The translations under genes and the position numbers were made by a program. Shown piece after piece: positions 26,721 to 39,327 of a DNA stretch of 64,000 nt. Position 1 is the stretch's first letter, and each line of letters starts with the position of its first letter. Below the pieces are notes generated by a model. The model saw only the letters and a list, made by a program, of their open reading frames with translations. It was not told where the DNA came from and did not search any database. Source of the stretch: Paralvinella palmiformis. Its lineage: Eukaryota; Annelida; Polychaeta; Terebellida; Alvinellidae. Location of the stretch: contig JAODUP010000549.1 of NCBI GenBank assembly GCA_025642065.1, positions 98,501 through 162,500 on the forward strand, written 5' to 3'.

Positions 26721-27654
26721 AGGCTATAAGAGGGTCCTAATGCAGTTAAACACCTTTTAGAGTAGCTGCTGTCATGACGTCTTCGGTGAGAAAAACTATT
26801 TAAAAAAAAGATATCAGACCAGTGAATATATGTAAAGAACATTAGAAAATTGTTTCTCACATTTGGCAGATATAAAGTTTGTTGTCACACGTGATCCTAT
26901 CCGGTATATTGCAGTTTGCGGGAAGCCAGTGCAGTTTTATCCCATAGTATCGTTTGTAAGTTAATGACAACAAAACGAAGCGATACGTAAATTAAACCTA
27001 TTCGCCAGATGGCAATATTACGCAGTTATTTTGTGTGTATGTGTGTGTGGGGGGGGGGGGGTTTTCCTAAGTTGACAACAGTAAGAAGCGTTTTATTTTA
27101 ATTGGATTTTCTTCCCAGTTATAAACAAAGGCATCGATAATGGGTCATTATTATAATCTATGCACTTGGAGTAAAATACTATGATGCTGTAATGGAATAA
27201 ATTAATGGGAAAATTATGTGATGCGGTATTATATAGAGAGGACAGTCTCAAAACTTTATCTATCACCCGATCCGAGTTTCTTAGGGGTTTTTCCACATAA
27301 CTAAATCGCATTATTCATGACGTTTTCTATTGATTTGTTTAATCCTTATTGGTCAACTTTGGGTTAGCTGTAAGTGTAAAAATTGAGGTGGGTAAAACTG
27401 AGTTTGTAAAATTGGGGTTGTAAAATTGAGGTTGTAAATTTGAGGCGAAATCGTTGCCGTGAGATGAACGCCAGTAAACAAATTGACCTGCGGCATTAAG
27501 CAGTGAATGATTTCTAAGATACCTCATGGTACTCTACTTGAGGAAAACTAAAGACAGGAAAATGGGATAAGGCAAATATCCCCCCCCCCCAGTGGTTGAG
27601 TAGTGGGAAATGATCAGGTCTTGGACCAACGTATCCCATACTTGATCAGTAAAA

Positions 27655-27800
27655 TATATTGCAGTATGATATTGTACAGAGGGCGTTAAAAACTTCCATG
27701 TCTGGGTTCGAAACCCAGTGTTGCCTCGGTCTCTGTGGAGTGTTTCCCCGGGTATCGGCCATTCGTCACCGTGAGTGACACGTGACATGGGTAAACAGAA
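27655..27800 (+). repeat. Probable tRNA-derived repeat
   Basis: GTCTGGGTTCGAAACCCAG is a good box B with a closed stem, followed by a GC-rich stretch (TTTCCCCGGGTATCGGCC). A preceding box A is weak. No partner copy is visible. Confidence 0.35.
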
Positions 27801-28153
27801 CATTTATTCATAATAATATATAATGACGAGTTGAATATTTTTATTCGGTAATCACAATTTGTGCTACTCAGTCTGTCACTAACAGCCCACGTGACAACAT
27901 AATATGTCACATTTGTCAAACGAGTGACTGTCGAACAAAACGGACGAAAAACTTCGAGAAAGTCCCGTTTATAGGTTATTTTAGTCGTATCCAGAGATCA
28001 TCATCGAATTGAATATCAATATCTACGTGTACTGAGATTCTGGATTTAGATGGAAGATTAGCAAGAGTTTTGTTGTTGGGACCTCTCATCTTAATTAATT
28101 ATCAGCGTCGTCTTACATTCTACAAGACAATCTATCGTGAATTTATTGGTCTG

Positions 28154-28159
<6 letters not shown>

Positions 28160-28192
<33 letters not shown>

Positions 28193-28369
28193 TGTGTGTG
28201 TGTGTGTCTCTCTTTCTCTCCTCTCTCCTCTCTCTCTCTCTCTCTACCTCTCTCCTAATTAAACACAAGAGATAAGATAAAATTAACCATCAATTTTGAA
28301 AAGGTGGGTGTGTTATAGTAAATGACGTAATACTATAACAAGAACTGGTCAATCGCGCGCTCTCTCTCT

Positions 28370-28450
<81 letters not shown>
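28160..28450. repeat. CT/GT and TA/GA compound microsatellites
   Basis: (CT)n then (GT)n and (CT)n to 28255, and after a 120-bp gap a (TA)n run (28374-28421) joined directly to (GA)n (28422-28450). Confidence 0.95.
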
Positions 28451-28453
<3 letters not shown>

Positions 28454-28549
28454 ACGATGACGTCATTGGTTCATAATTATAATGGAGATAGGATTAAAAG
28501 AAAGTCATAGGCAACTATCATTGTTTATAATCTGGTCATTCAGACAGAC

Positions 28550-28740
28550 ACACAGATATATAGGCATATACAGACAGACAGACAGACAGATAGACCAATA
28601 AGTGGATAGAGATAGGTAGATACATAGATTGGTGGATGTACACGAAACAGTAATGACTAATGTATAGATAAATATAAACAAATATAGATAAATGACTACC
28701 GACGTAGATAGAGAGATAGATCAAGGGTGTTCAATTTATA
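28550..28740. repeat. GACA/GATA-rich low-complexity tract
   Basis: Imperfect GACAGACA and GATAGATA blocks spread over about 190 bp, intergenic upstream of the Frizzled-domain gene. Confidence 0.85.
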
Positions 28741-28959
28741 GATAAACCGGAATGAGTGCCGAGATATAATGGGTTTTTGTCTCGGATAATAGCATCGAGA
28801 ACACTTCCGGTAATTAATATATAGTTTCTCTCTTTAATAATAATACTCTCTGTGTGTGTGTGGGGGGGGGTTGAATAATTTACTGAAAGTTTAGATTGTG
28901 GCGGCTTTAACAGTATTCGTTCTCTGTCTTAAATACGATTATGATGGTAAGGATTATTA

Positions 28960-28991
<32 letters not shown>

Positions 28992-29120
28992 GGGTGTGTG
29001 CGTGTTTGTGTCGTGGCATGTTTTTGTCTCAGTAACAAAAGTTCCATTTCTAGATTCAGAACCCCCAAAGAATCGTCTAGATGGTGTAACTCGATTCTGA
29101 TTATCTCAGAGAGTGTCATT

Positions 29121-29158
<38 letters not shown>

Positions 29159-30808
29159 GGTGTGTGTGTGGGGGGGGGTTGGAGTTGGTGTCAAGGTTTC
29201 GATGTCAATAGAAAACAAACAAACATCTCTCGTTGGATTGTTCCGGTGACCGAAGCCTCTAATAAAATATCAACAACAAAAAGTTGTTTTCTCACCCGAA
29301 AGTTTCTCTACTGGCTCACCGCAGAACAACCGACAGACAGCTAGCGACATCTGGAGGAAATCTATTCGCCACAATCCAATATGGCGGCGGCGAGGGTGGG
29401 GGGTTGGCGGTGTAAATCCCTTTGATCCAGTAACCTGGTCCGTTCAGTAACGTTACGATATAGCTATCTGGAGTTTGACTTTTGTGTGGAATGAATTTCA
29501 TTTCCTTGACTCTCTCTCTCTCTCTCTCTCTCTCTCAGACGCCGGTATGTAGCCTCTACTGTTTACTCCACGAAATGAAGCTTATTCGGCGCTGTTTGTT
29601 TAACAACGCGTCAATTTGTTACTAAGACAACGGTATACGACGTGGCGGGGACCGTTTATTATTTCAAGCTGTTCCAACAACGGAGGGGGGCACCTTACCT
29701 TGTTCAGGAATTTGGGTCTAGGCACTTGGCGCCAGTCACTAACATCTAAACACATTATATGTAAGTATCACACGCTATAATATGACCGAAGTTGTAGTAA
29801 TGGAAGTAGTAGCAGTAGAAGTAGTAGTAGTTGTTGTTGTTGTAGCAACAACAACAATTGGGACGGTATTAATATAAATGCGCTATGAAAATTAACTTCA
29901 TAAGCTACAAGAGTCAGTGTTTCTTTCAAAAAGTCTTCCTCATTTCGATCAATTTATGAAATTTATTTCCTTTTGATTACGAAAATACCGGAACTCGGAA
30001 TGTATTAAAATACGAATCTATTTATATTTTAAAACAGATAAATCTAGCCTATAAAATAGTGCTTTCATTGTATTTGCTTATATAAACATTTATTACAACT
30101 TTTAACTCAATTATCACAAATATGGCCCTACGCATCTAAAAAGCGTAACAAACTGATTATTTTGTTCTCACTTTGAATCTGATCTAACACGGAGTGTGTT
30201 GTTCACAGACTGCTCCCTGGATTAATCAGGCCGAAGCCTTTTATTGATGCCTGAAACATGACTGAATCTTTGTTTACTTTGGAATTGCTATGGACGAAAA
30301 TATACACTACTATTTACAAGATTTATTTTTAATTCTTGCGTTCAAACTGCTGGAATAGTAACGCCGTATACGTCTTCCCGTTTGATCCAACATGTTCGGA
30401 GTTAATATGGATACAAGTCCAATTAATTGGTGCGACATTTACTCCGTGGCTATAAAGATGTGGTCACAGAGTTTAATAACAAAGAGCGACAAATACTAGA
30501 ATAACAGAATTGATGACAGGGTAGGAGGCGATTCTAACCTTCTGACCTGAATCCGGAAAGGTCATTTAGATATTACCTGAAGCTCATTTCAATGAAACCA
30601 TTTACTCTAACTTATTTACTAAGAGAATATATAATTTTAATAACCCCCCCCCCTCTCTCCACACACATACACACACACACATTATTATTATTATTATTAT
30701 AAACAAGGCTTTAACTTGTTCATGTTTGAGATTAGAAAAATGTCAGTAAACAGAAAGCCATTAACTGGTGCTTTAAAGTTTTGTACATTTTACGTGATAA
30801 TTTCCGTC

Positions 30809-30834
30809 TCTCTCTCTCTATGTGTGTGTGTGCG

Positions 30835-30868
<34 letters not shown>

Positions 30869-30946
30869 CGTCTCTCTCTCGCTCTCTATCCCTCTGTGTG
30901 TGTGTGTGTCTCTCTCTTTTTCTCTGTGTGTGTGTGTGTGTGTGTC
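30809..30946. repeat. Alternating (TC)n and (TG)n tract
   Basis: Four TC blocks alternate with four TG blocks over about 140 bp, a higher-order pattern rather than a single run. Confidence 0.95.
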
Positions 30947-31253
30947 AGGGGTCGTCTTCACTGAATGATTCTGAGAACTAAAACTCTATCTGTATATATC
31001 TATGTCGGTTATAACGAAATACATACCTAATTCAAGCTCAGCTCCTAATCTGAAGCTTATAAAGCGAAAACACGTTTAATACAAAGTTTTCCCCTCGTGC
31101 CGTATTCATCGAAATCCGGACCATTCCCTGAACCCATTTATATAAAACTGTCTCTATACCGAACTGTTTGTAAAATATACGTGTTATAGACCATATTAAA
31201 ATGTCCACCTCCTCAGTTATTTATTATATATTTTAGGTGGATAGTACTTAGAA

Positions 31254-31356
<103 letters not shown>

Positions 31357-31680
31357 GCCAAAGTAGTAGGAAAATATGTTCTGAATTACAGTGTAAACGG
31401 AAATACCGTATCAGGTCACATATTGTCACAGTTCTATTTGAGGAATGTGTTACACGCCTATAACAGTCATATAAATCATGGCTTAATTGGAGTTTCCTCA
31501 AATAAATGTGTGTGTGCGTGTCTGTGTCATCACCTGGACCAGCAGGGTTCTAAATTTTCTAATTGCGACCTTTCGAGATCTATTAACAAAAAATCATCAT
31601 CATCACCATTATTATCATCACCATAATTGTCATCAGAATCGGGTGATTTACTGACCAATCAGCGGACATTTGCCGATGGC

Positions 31681-31707
31681 GAGTCCGGTCTGGCGCTATC
31701 CGGACTC
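31681..31707. promoter_or_regulatory. Inverted repeat in the promoter region of the Frizzled-domain gene
   Basis: Two 8-bp arms, GAGTCCGG and CCGGACTC, face each other across 11 bp just upstream of the TATA-like site. Such a short palindrome in CpG-rich DNA may be a dimeric factor site; the factor is not known. Confidence 0.3.
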
Positions 31708-31732
31708 GGTGCCACTCGAGTGACGGCTGGCT

Positions 31733-31741
31733 CCATATAAT
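31733..31741 (+). promoter_or_regulatory. TATA-like element upstream of the Frizzled-domain gene
   Basis: CATATAATC stands alone in a GC-rich stretch (about 31660-32350), some 610 bp before the start ATG. If used, transcription would begin near 31765 and give a 5' leader of about 590 nt without needing an upstream intron. No cap-site data can be seen. Confidence 0.3.
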
Positions 31742-31859
31742 CGTCTGCTCGTACTATTTTCGCCCACTTACACCCGGCTAGCCAGAGCCTCCCCCCCCCC
31801 TCCCCGTCAGCCGAATATCACGCCACACACGGTCGGGGATAATTTGCTCCTTAACAGCA

Positions 31860-31928
31860 ATGCCTTCACGCTTCGAGACCATCCGGTCAAAACTGGCGGT
31901 GGAAATTCTGGATCGGGCGTCTCTCTGA
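31860..31928 (+). other. Upstream ORF in the predicted 5' leader of the Frizzled-domain gene
   Basis: ATG at 31860 opens a 22-codon frame ending at TGA 31926-31928, about 425 bp before the main ATG. If the region is transcribed as one leader, this uORF could lower translation. A longer frame over 31844-32050 has no early ATG and is not called as a gene. Confidence 0.3.
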
Positions 31929-32353
31929 GCCGGCAACTCTCCCTCTCCGGACCGCGCTCCATTGATCCGGAGATTTACGACGAGTTCTTCAACAGTCGGC
32001 GACGCTCGTTCCGCAGGAGAGCTACGTTCGTTCTGGATCTGGCTAAATAAAACGACAAATCATTGGCGTCCGTAGAGCTCTACTCTTCCGTACGAAGCGA
32101 ATCCCGAACACCGCCAGGGTGTGGTCGAGTACGAAGACAAAGCGTGTCGGTTGCGTCTCTCTGGGTGTCTGTATCTGTGAGCATACGTCTTTGTGCCTGT
32201 GCCTAACAGGTCTGGGGTCATTGCGTACGCCGGGCGCAGGATTCCCCGCTGGCATCCGAACGTCGCCTTCTCCCTGGCGGAGATCCAGGTAGGAATCTCC
32301 GTTTGCGTATCCGGTATTACGTCAAAGCCGTAACCAGGCGTACACCGATCATC

Positions 32354-33062
32354 ATGAGATTCCAGTATCGACGTCTCGTCGCTATAAGTGTCCTATCTGC
32401 GTTGCTGTTCGGTGTAATGGCCCTACCACCTGGCGGTGACAATGAAGCCAGCCAACCGGAAACCGGATATGCGATTTCGGAGAGCATGATGTACGGGGAA
32501 CCGGTCGCTTTCACGGAAGACGGTGAGTTTCTAGAATACGTCAGCGAGAAACGCCGTCAACGGACTGAGAACCGTGCACGTGACCAAAATAGATCCAGAA
32601 ACGGGTCGGATTCCAAATCTCTTCCAGAGTCGAAAAGGCCCAACGCGAAGCCTCAGCGACACGTTAAAGAGAGGACTGCCCGTAAGGTGGACAAATATAC
32701 CTGTGTTCCAGTGATGTTGCCGATGTGTCAAGGGCTTTTGGCTTATCCATTGTCCCAATATCCGAACGTTCTAGGCCACCGCAGCGAAAAGGACGCCAGA
32801 AGGTCACTAGCGCCTTTCCTGCCTCTGCTGGATGACGACGTGTGCGGCGAACCGCTCAGGAAGTTCCTCTGCCTCTTGGTGGCACCCCAGTGTATTGGCA
32901 CCGAAGATCCTCTGACACCATGCCGCTCCGTCTGTCTGTCTGCGCACGACCGATGTCTGGCATCGATGAACCGTATCCGGATCTCGTGGCCCGAGGATTG
33001 GGCGTGTCGGAGATACCCCAAGGATGGACTCTGCTCGGATCTCGACAGTCAGGTCTCTCCAG
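32354..33062 (+). CDS. Frizzled-domain gene, coding exon 1: signal peptide and CRD
   Basis: Residues 1-236 plus one base. MRFQYRRLVAISVLSALLFG begins the signal peptide. The whole ten-cysteine CRD lies in this exon: YTCVPVMLPMCQG, YPNVLGH, VCGEPLRKFLCLLVAPQC, PCRSVC, WPEDWACRRYPKDGLC. The donor is AG|GTAAGC at 33063. GC and CpG content are far above those of the flanking introns. Confidence 0.92.
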
Positions 33063-34686
33063 GTAAGCAGCGCTTTGCTGTCGGGTCGTCCGGAATACAT
33101 CCGGGTGCGACAACCATCGAGTCATATCCGGGTTATATCAGGTTGTGCTTTATAAACAGTTATTTCTTGGTGTTGTTCTAATGTTGTTGTTTTTGTCTAA
33201 GCCTGATGATTAACATTCGACAAATTAGTTTGAATATTGTGACCCGATTCAGAAAAATGCCTAATCCATAATTCTGCTTAAAGGTTTCGAACTTTGTGCA
33301 TGATAGGGCGGGTATGAAGCGACGACGGGTCAACACTCCCTATTTACGAACATGGCATACTGGCCGGTCTGACAAATGGTCGGTTTAAACAGGTGGCGGC
33401 TAAACAATGTTTTACTGTACATCAACATTGGCTGGTAATTATCTAGCACGAAACGCTACCCGCGGAACGTGATCGCGGTACACCTTTAATAAAAGTTCAG
33501 TTTGGGTAGTCGAGTTCGTTGTTTTCATCCGTTGAAGAAATAAGCAGCAGGCTGGGTTAATCGTGTGTGCGTGCGTGTGTGTGTTTTTGGTGCGTGTGTG
33601 TGTGATGGGAAAAACATGAGTAATGCGGGCCATTTTTATCTTGTAGACTACTCATGTTGAGTAGCCAAATCTTTGTAAGTCTTTGTAACAGATATAAAAC
33701 TTGCGGCAAAGTCTTTACAGCTGGTAGTGGGCTGGAATACCCCCCCCCCCCCCGAAATATAACTAACAGCTTGTGGTAGTAGTCTGGTGCTGCTGATGTA
33801 TCTGTCTGTCTGTGTGTGTGTTAGATTGCTGAAGTTTATGTTTGCCCATGTTGTTAGTTGGAACAAATTATGACAGATCAATAAATAATTTCAAGTGAAA
33901 TGCAAACAGACAGACAGACAGACAGACAACCCCCACATAGACAAACACTTCCGTATATCACAATTAGATGTAGATAATTACTAAATGAATACCTGTACCT
34001 AGAAATTGTGATGCTCGCCAGTTGTCGGATAATTCAAAGTACTGATTGATAATTCGAAGTGTTAACACTGATCCCTTCTGATATGATCCTGCACTGGAGA
34101 TGGATGAAGAGACTACTAGTAGTGGTAGTAGTAATAGGAGTAGTAGTAGCAGTAGTAGTAGTAGCAGTAGTAGTAGTAACAATAATAGTAGTAAACACGA
34201 GGCATATCGTTAATGGGCAAAGAACGGCCTCAAGTCGTCAATCGGTGTTTATTATTCGCCATTAGCCATCACCGCTTTACCATCCCCATACGGTCTCGTA
34301 CCAACTCAACTCCCCGCCAGCCGACTACGCCCAATACTGTATCCAGAAGAAGAAAAAAAACATTTCCACAAATGATATTTCGGTTTTTATATCTAAAACG
34401 GAACACGGCACCAAAATGGCTGACGGAATTCCGACCTATTTTTGGTGCTAAATGTTTCCAATCAGCGCGTAAATAATTATTTCCGTGCTTCCTCCCCCTC
34501 TTCCATCCGGGCCACATTTGCCAGTTTCCTGCGATGTTTGATAAAACTCGCTCCAGGCAGATGTCTCGTATGGCCAGACTTAGGAGAGCCGTCTTGGCTT
34601 CTGTAAACAACATTATTTCAACCTAAATTCAACACAACTCTGTCATAATTCTCACGATATTAACTCTCTCTCTCTCACTCTCTCTA

Positions 34687-34753
<67 letters not shown>

Positions 34754-35189
34754 ATCGGAAGCAATCCAAACGTAGTGAATTTATTAAATCCATTCCTGGA
34801 CTTTTTTGTCTGTGTACCTGCCTGTCTACCTGTTTCTTATATCTTTGTGTACGTGACTGAGTGTACGGGTTATCTTTTCTGTCCCTTCGCTGTGTTTATG
34901 TGACTGTGTGTATGTGTAACCGGCTGTCTGTTTGTGTGTATGTCTACTTGCCCATATGTCTACCTGTCTGTTTGTCTACCTGTCTACCTAGTTCTTATAT
35001 CTTTGCTTGCGTTACTGTGTTTATGTCTAACTGCCTGTCTGTCTGTCTGACTGTCTGTTTGTGTGTCTGCTTGTCTCTCTGTCTGTCTATCTGTCTGCCT
35101 GTGTGTCCGTCTATTATGTTTGATCTAAATCTGTTTTTCTACTTCGCTGCCAGTATATCTGATTAGTTATGTATCTATCCGCTCCCCCT

Positions 35190-35225
<36 letters not shown>

Positions 35226-36765
35226 TGTTACACATAATATGTGTCATAATTATATACATATATACATACAAACAGACGGACGGACAAAGAAAGGTGATGC
35301 ACCGGTAAGGCTTCATCAGAGCTACAGTTACTGTTTCATATAAATCCTATTACAACATCAAATACTTTTATAAGCCAATCAACACTTTGTCAGACCCAGA
35401 AGACCGTAACTTATATAACTTAATAAAACCACGAGCAATTAAAATGTCCGCAAAACGTGATTGAAATAAAACTCTGTTGACGATTGGATCCTTAAGATGC
35501 TGAGAGCGATGACTGGAGACAATCTGGATTGGAAGCCGGTACCAACCTGGAACATCGTTTATTTCTACTTCAACCGTCCAACCAATTAATGTCGCGTGTT
35601 ATATCACAACATACGCCCAATATCACCACCAGCCCGCCCCCCAACTCCCACCCCACCCCGCCCGTCTGTCCTATATTTATCATGGCGTGGGTCACTTTCT
35701 GGGAGTCATTATATTGTCGCGCCATTGTAACGTAATACTTTAGGGAACTCATTCCTGTTGCGCACAGTACCGGTTCGTTTGTGGCGTGCGGCGGGTCGTG
35801 TTGGCTCGGCCGTAGGGTGCGTCGACCTAGAAACCTGAAATGCTCGGTTCGAATACGGAGACCGGGTGCTGGTCATTTCTGGGCTGAGCCACCAAGGCGG
35901 ACAGCTACCTAGTTGCACTGGGGGGGATTGACTATTGCGTATCGTGTGCCTATCATTTGGTCGCTCTTAGTGGCATACATTCCAGGAACTCGATCACTAC
36001 GCAAGATTGTACAGGGTGGGGGAGAGGTGTTAAAAGGATTGAGGTTATTAACCCTGACCAGTTGTCGTTCTACGGCCAGCTTTGCGTACGTGGTCGGCTA
36101 AATCGGAATACGATCGCTGAAGTTAATGAGGGGGAGTGAATGATGAAACACCCTTCAGATAGACCTAGGCCTGATTTTAACCCCGATGCTGGAGTTTTAT
36201 GGCCAACCGCGCTATCACCTCGGAGACGGCAAGCTTGCTCTGACTAGTATAATCATGTATACGTTTGTATAATGATAAACAAATACGATACAACGCGTAC
36301 TTTCGGTCAGTATTTGAACTTTAAATAAAGTCCCAGCGAGCCACCAGCTCGAACTCGGCATCTTTCTCTGGAAAGTAGTTCCCGCTTAATTGTCGATATT
36401 ACTGCGCCATTTTAAACAGATGCAGTGAATAAAACCAACATTGGTTCGAATTAACCTGAAGTATGAAATGTTGAAATAACAGAATGAGTCAAAGATGTAT
36501 AATAAGCCAACCTTTGTGCTACCAGAGATAGAATTATGGTACTATTTGATAAAGGCCGTAGTTAGTGTCAGGGTTAAGGAAATCATCATGGCTCGAGGAT
36601 GCATGTTCTGTGGTTTAGCCGATTGTCTAGATCACTGCCATCTGAGTTGGAATCTCGGCGTGGGCATATCTGAAGGTTGTTTCATCTTTGACTTCGCTTC
36701 ATTACCTTTGGAAGTCGCTCGGCCCATTTAGCCTACCATGTGCACAAAAGTAGCCACAAAACATC

Positions 36766-36805
<40 letters not shown>

Positions 36806-37063
36806 GAGGATACAGCTGAGAAATGTGTTAAACATAAAATAGGCTTCATTTCTATATTATATCTGAGAAAGCACCAACAGCTCGCACGTAATAATAAGAT
36901 TAATTATTTTAATATAGACGGGAAGGTACCTCACAATGAGCAAGCAGATTACATTAGACACAGCGCATGATGCGACGGATTTCTTATATTGTAAACGTTC
37001 CTAGGTTCGCGATTACTAATACTCGTTTTTAATACTCGAAATTTCGAAACTCCAAGTTTCACG

Positions 37064-37105
<42 letters not shown>

Positions 37106-37150
37106 AAGTTGTCTCTTTTAAAATATATATATATATATATATATCCGTGA

Positions 37151-37187
<37 letters not shown>

Positions 37188-39214
37188 ATTAGAGACAACT
37201 TTATTAATCATAACCAGGCTTTGGACAAATGGTTTGGCTTTGAAAATTGATTTACATGTTATATTTTATAATAATTCTATATTTATATGGTGCTCTGTTT
37301 TTGTCTGTTGGTTATCTTTTCTTTTGTGTCTTTCTGTTTTCTATTATCTTTCATCTCCTAACTTACATTGGGGAACAATTTTCAAGTTGATGCCAATAGA
37401 TCAGTACAGGGGCACGATTTAATGACCTAGTTACGTCTCGTTTGTACTTAGCCGATAAGTCTCAAGATATCTCATTCATTAGGCGACCTTCACCTTGCCG
37501 GGGTCATCTTCTTGTCCCGGATGCTCTCCCGGGATCCAGAACGTTTTATCGGGATCGTTCCCTCGAAGCTCTCCGTACGATAATAGGACGGCTCCTAGCG
37601 ACCGCCATAACTCGGCTATCAATCCCGGAACAAAAAGCTCGTTATAGCGAAGGGCCCATTAGTTATAGCTCAGACAAACACTCGGCCGTCTAGCCTTCAA
37701 CACAAATCACACAATATGCTTTCAATTACAGCGTCTGTCTGGCTGTCTCGGGATGGGGGGAGGGGTGTATAGGAGGGGGGGGGGGGTGTTTATGGTTGTC
37801 TCTATTTTTTCTCCTCATCTTTTGGTCAGGAAGGGGGCGCTGGGAGAAGCTAATAGACTATATTTGTTAGATAAATAAATATTTATAGGGTCGCGACTTG
37901 GCTCGGAACATTTTGTTTGGAAAATGGGTGAGCGACTGAGTCATTCCCGACGTCGACCCTCCTCGGCCGACCCCCCCCCCGAGAGAGAGAGAGAGAGAGA
38001 GAGAAAGATGATTGTTTATGTATGTTTCTGTGTTAACTGGTGATATGAGTAACACCCCCCCCCCGCTATATTAAAAGTCGGATGGATAAATAAGTAACTG
38101 CCATAACATCCCGAGACATGTTTCTCATTGTATGACGTCAGTTAGATAATAATATTATTATTATTATTTAATAATAATATGTTTAATAAGGCGTCGTTAC
38201 CATCAAAAACATTTTATAGTAAGACAGCAATAAGCATAATATAATAAGTTATATCATACCATTAGTCAATACTACAACATATTGAAATATATTACATTAC
38301 ATCAAACACAACGAATAGTCCAGATGTTCTGTTGACCTTTGAACTCGCTGGTTACTAGTAAACATGTGAAAACAAATTATAACAGTTATTAATTTTTTTC
38401 GGACGCAAATATTTAGGCCAAATACACATACTATGGGTGTGTCTGAGGGGTGGGTTGGTGGTGGTGGGGGGGACTCGTCCCAGACTTTCCTGACCTTTAC
38501 CAGCCGTTATTGACTGATAACTGACCACTACATAAACATACGAGAGACAATAAGTTATATTAGTTATGTATAATACCCGCACACGCTCGCGTACACAAAT
38601 GAACACACACACACACACAGATGTGACTCTTAAAAGTTAAGGTACATTCTTGATAAAACATTAGGCATAATTCGTACTCATTTTGTTGCCGTTACATTTC
38701 ATGTGACCACGTGACATCTGTTGTACTATAATTACAACGATTATAATTAAATTCTCCAATCCCTCGTTAAACTATCGGGCAGCATCGATGATGATTGATG
38801 TTTTACGGCCACTTTTGTGGACAAGGCAGGTTAAATCGGCCGAGCGACCTACAAAGGTAATGAAGCGATGTCAAATATGAAACACCCTTCAGATATGCCC
38901 ACGCCGAGATTCGAACTCAAGTGGAAGTGATCTGTGGTCCAACGCGCTACGCTGGGCGGGAATGATTTGTTATTTTACTTCAGCAGTATATTAAAAGACG
39001 TAAAATGTGTGCCGACACCTCTTACGCTCCGATATACAGGTATTGTCTTTATCCTCTGACACCCTTCCCATTGGTAATAATAAACCGGTATATTAATACC
39101 TCTTCTGTATAGAAATACAACCACTCCACCTATAGTTCACATAGTAAATTACGATATTTATTTATGTATAGACATATGTATTATATATAACTAAACATGA
39201 TACTGAGCAATGTA

Positions 39215-39250
<36 letters not shown>

Positions 39251-39293
39251 GTGTGCGTGTGTGTGTGTCTCTCTCTCTCTCTCTTTGTGTGTG

Positions 39294-39327
<34 letters not shown>

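Noticed and set aside
31844..32050. 68-codon frame with SRQLSLSGPRSIDPEIYDEFFN
   Set aside because: It looks somewhat protein-like but starts at TTG, lacks an early ATG and would end before the signal peptide of the next gene. It more likely belongs to the 5' leader.
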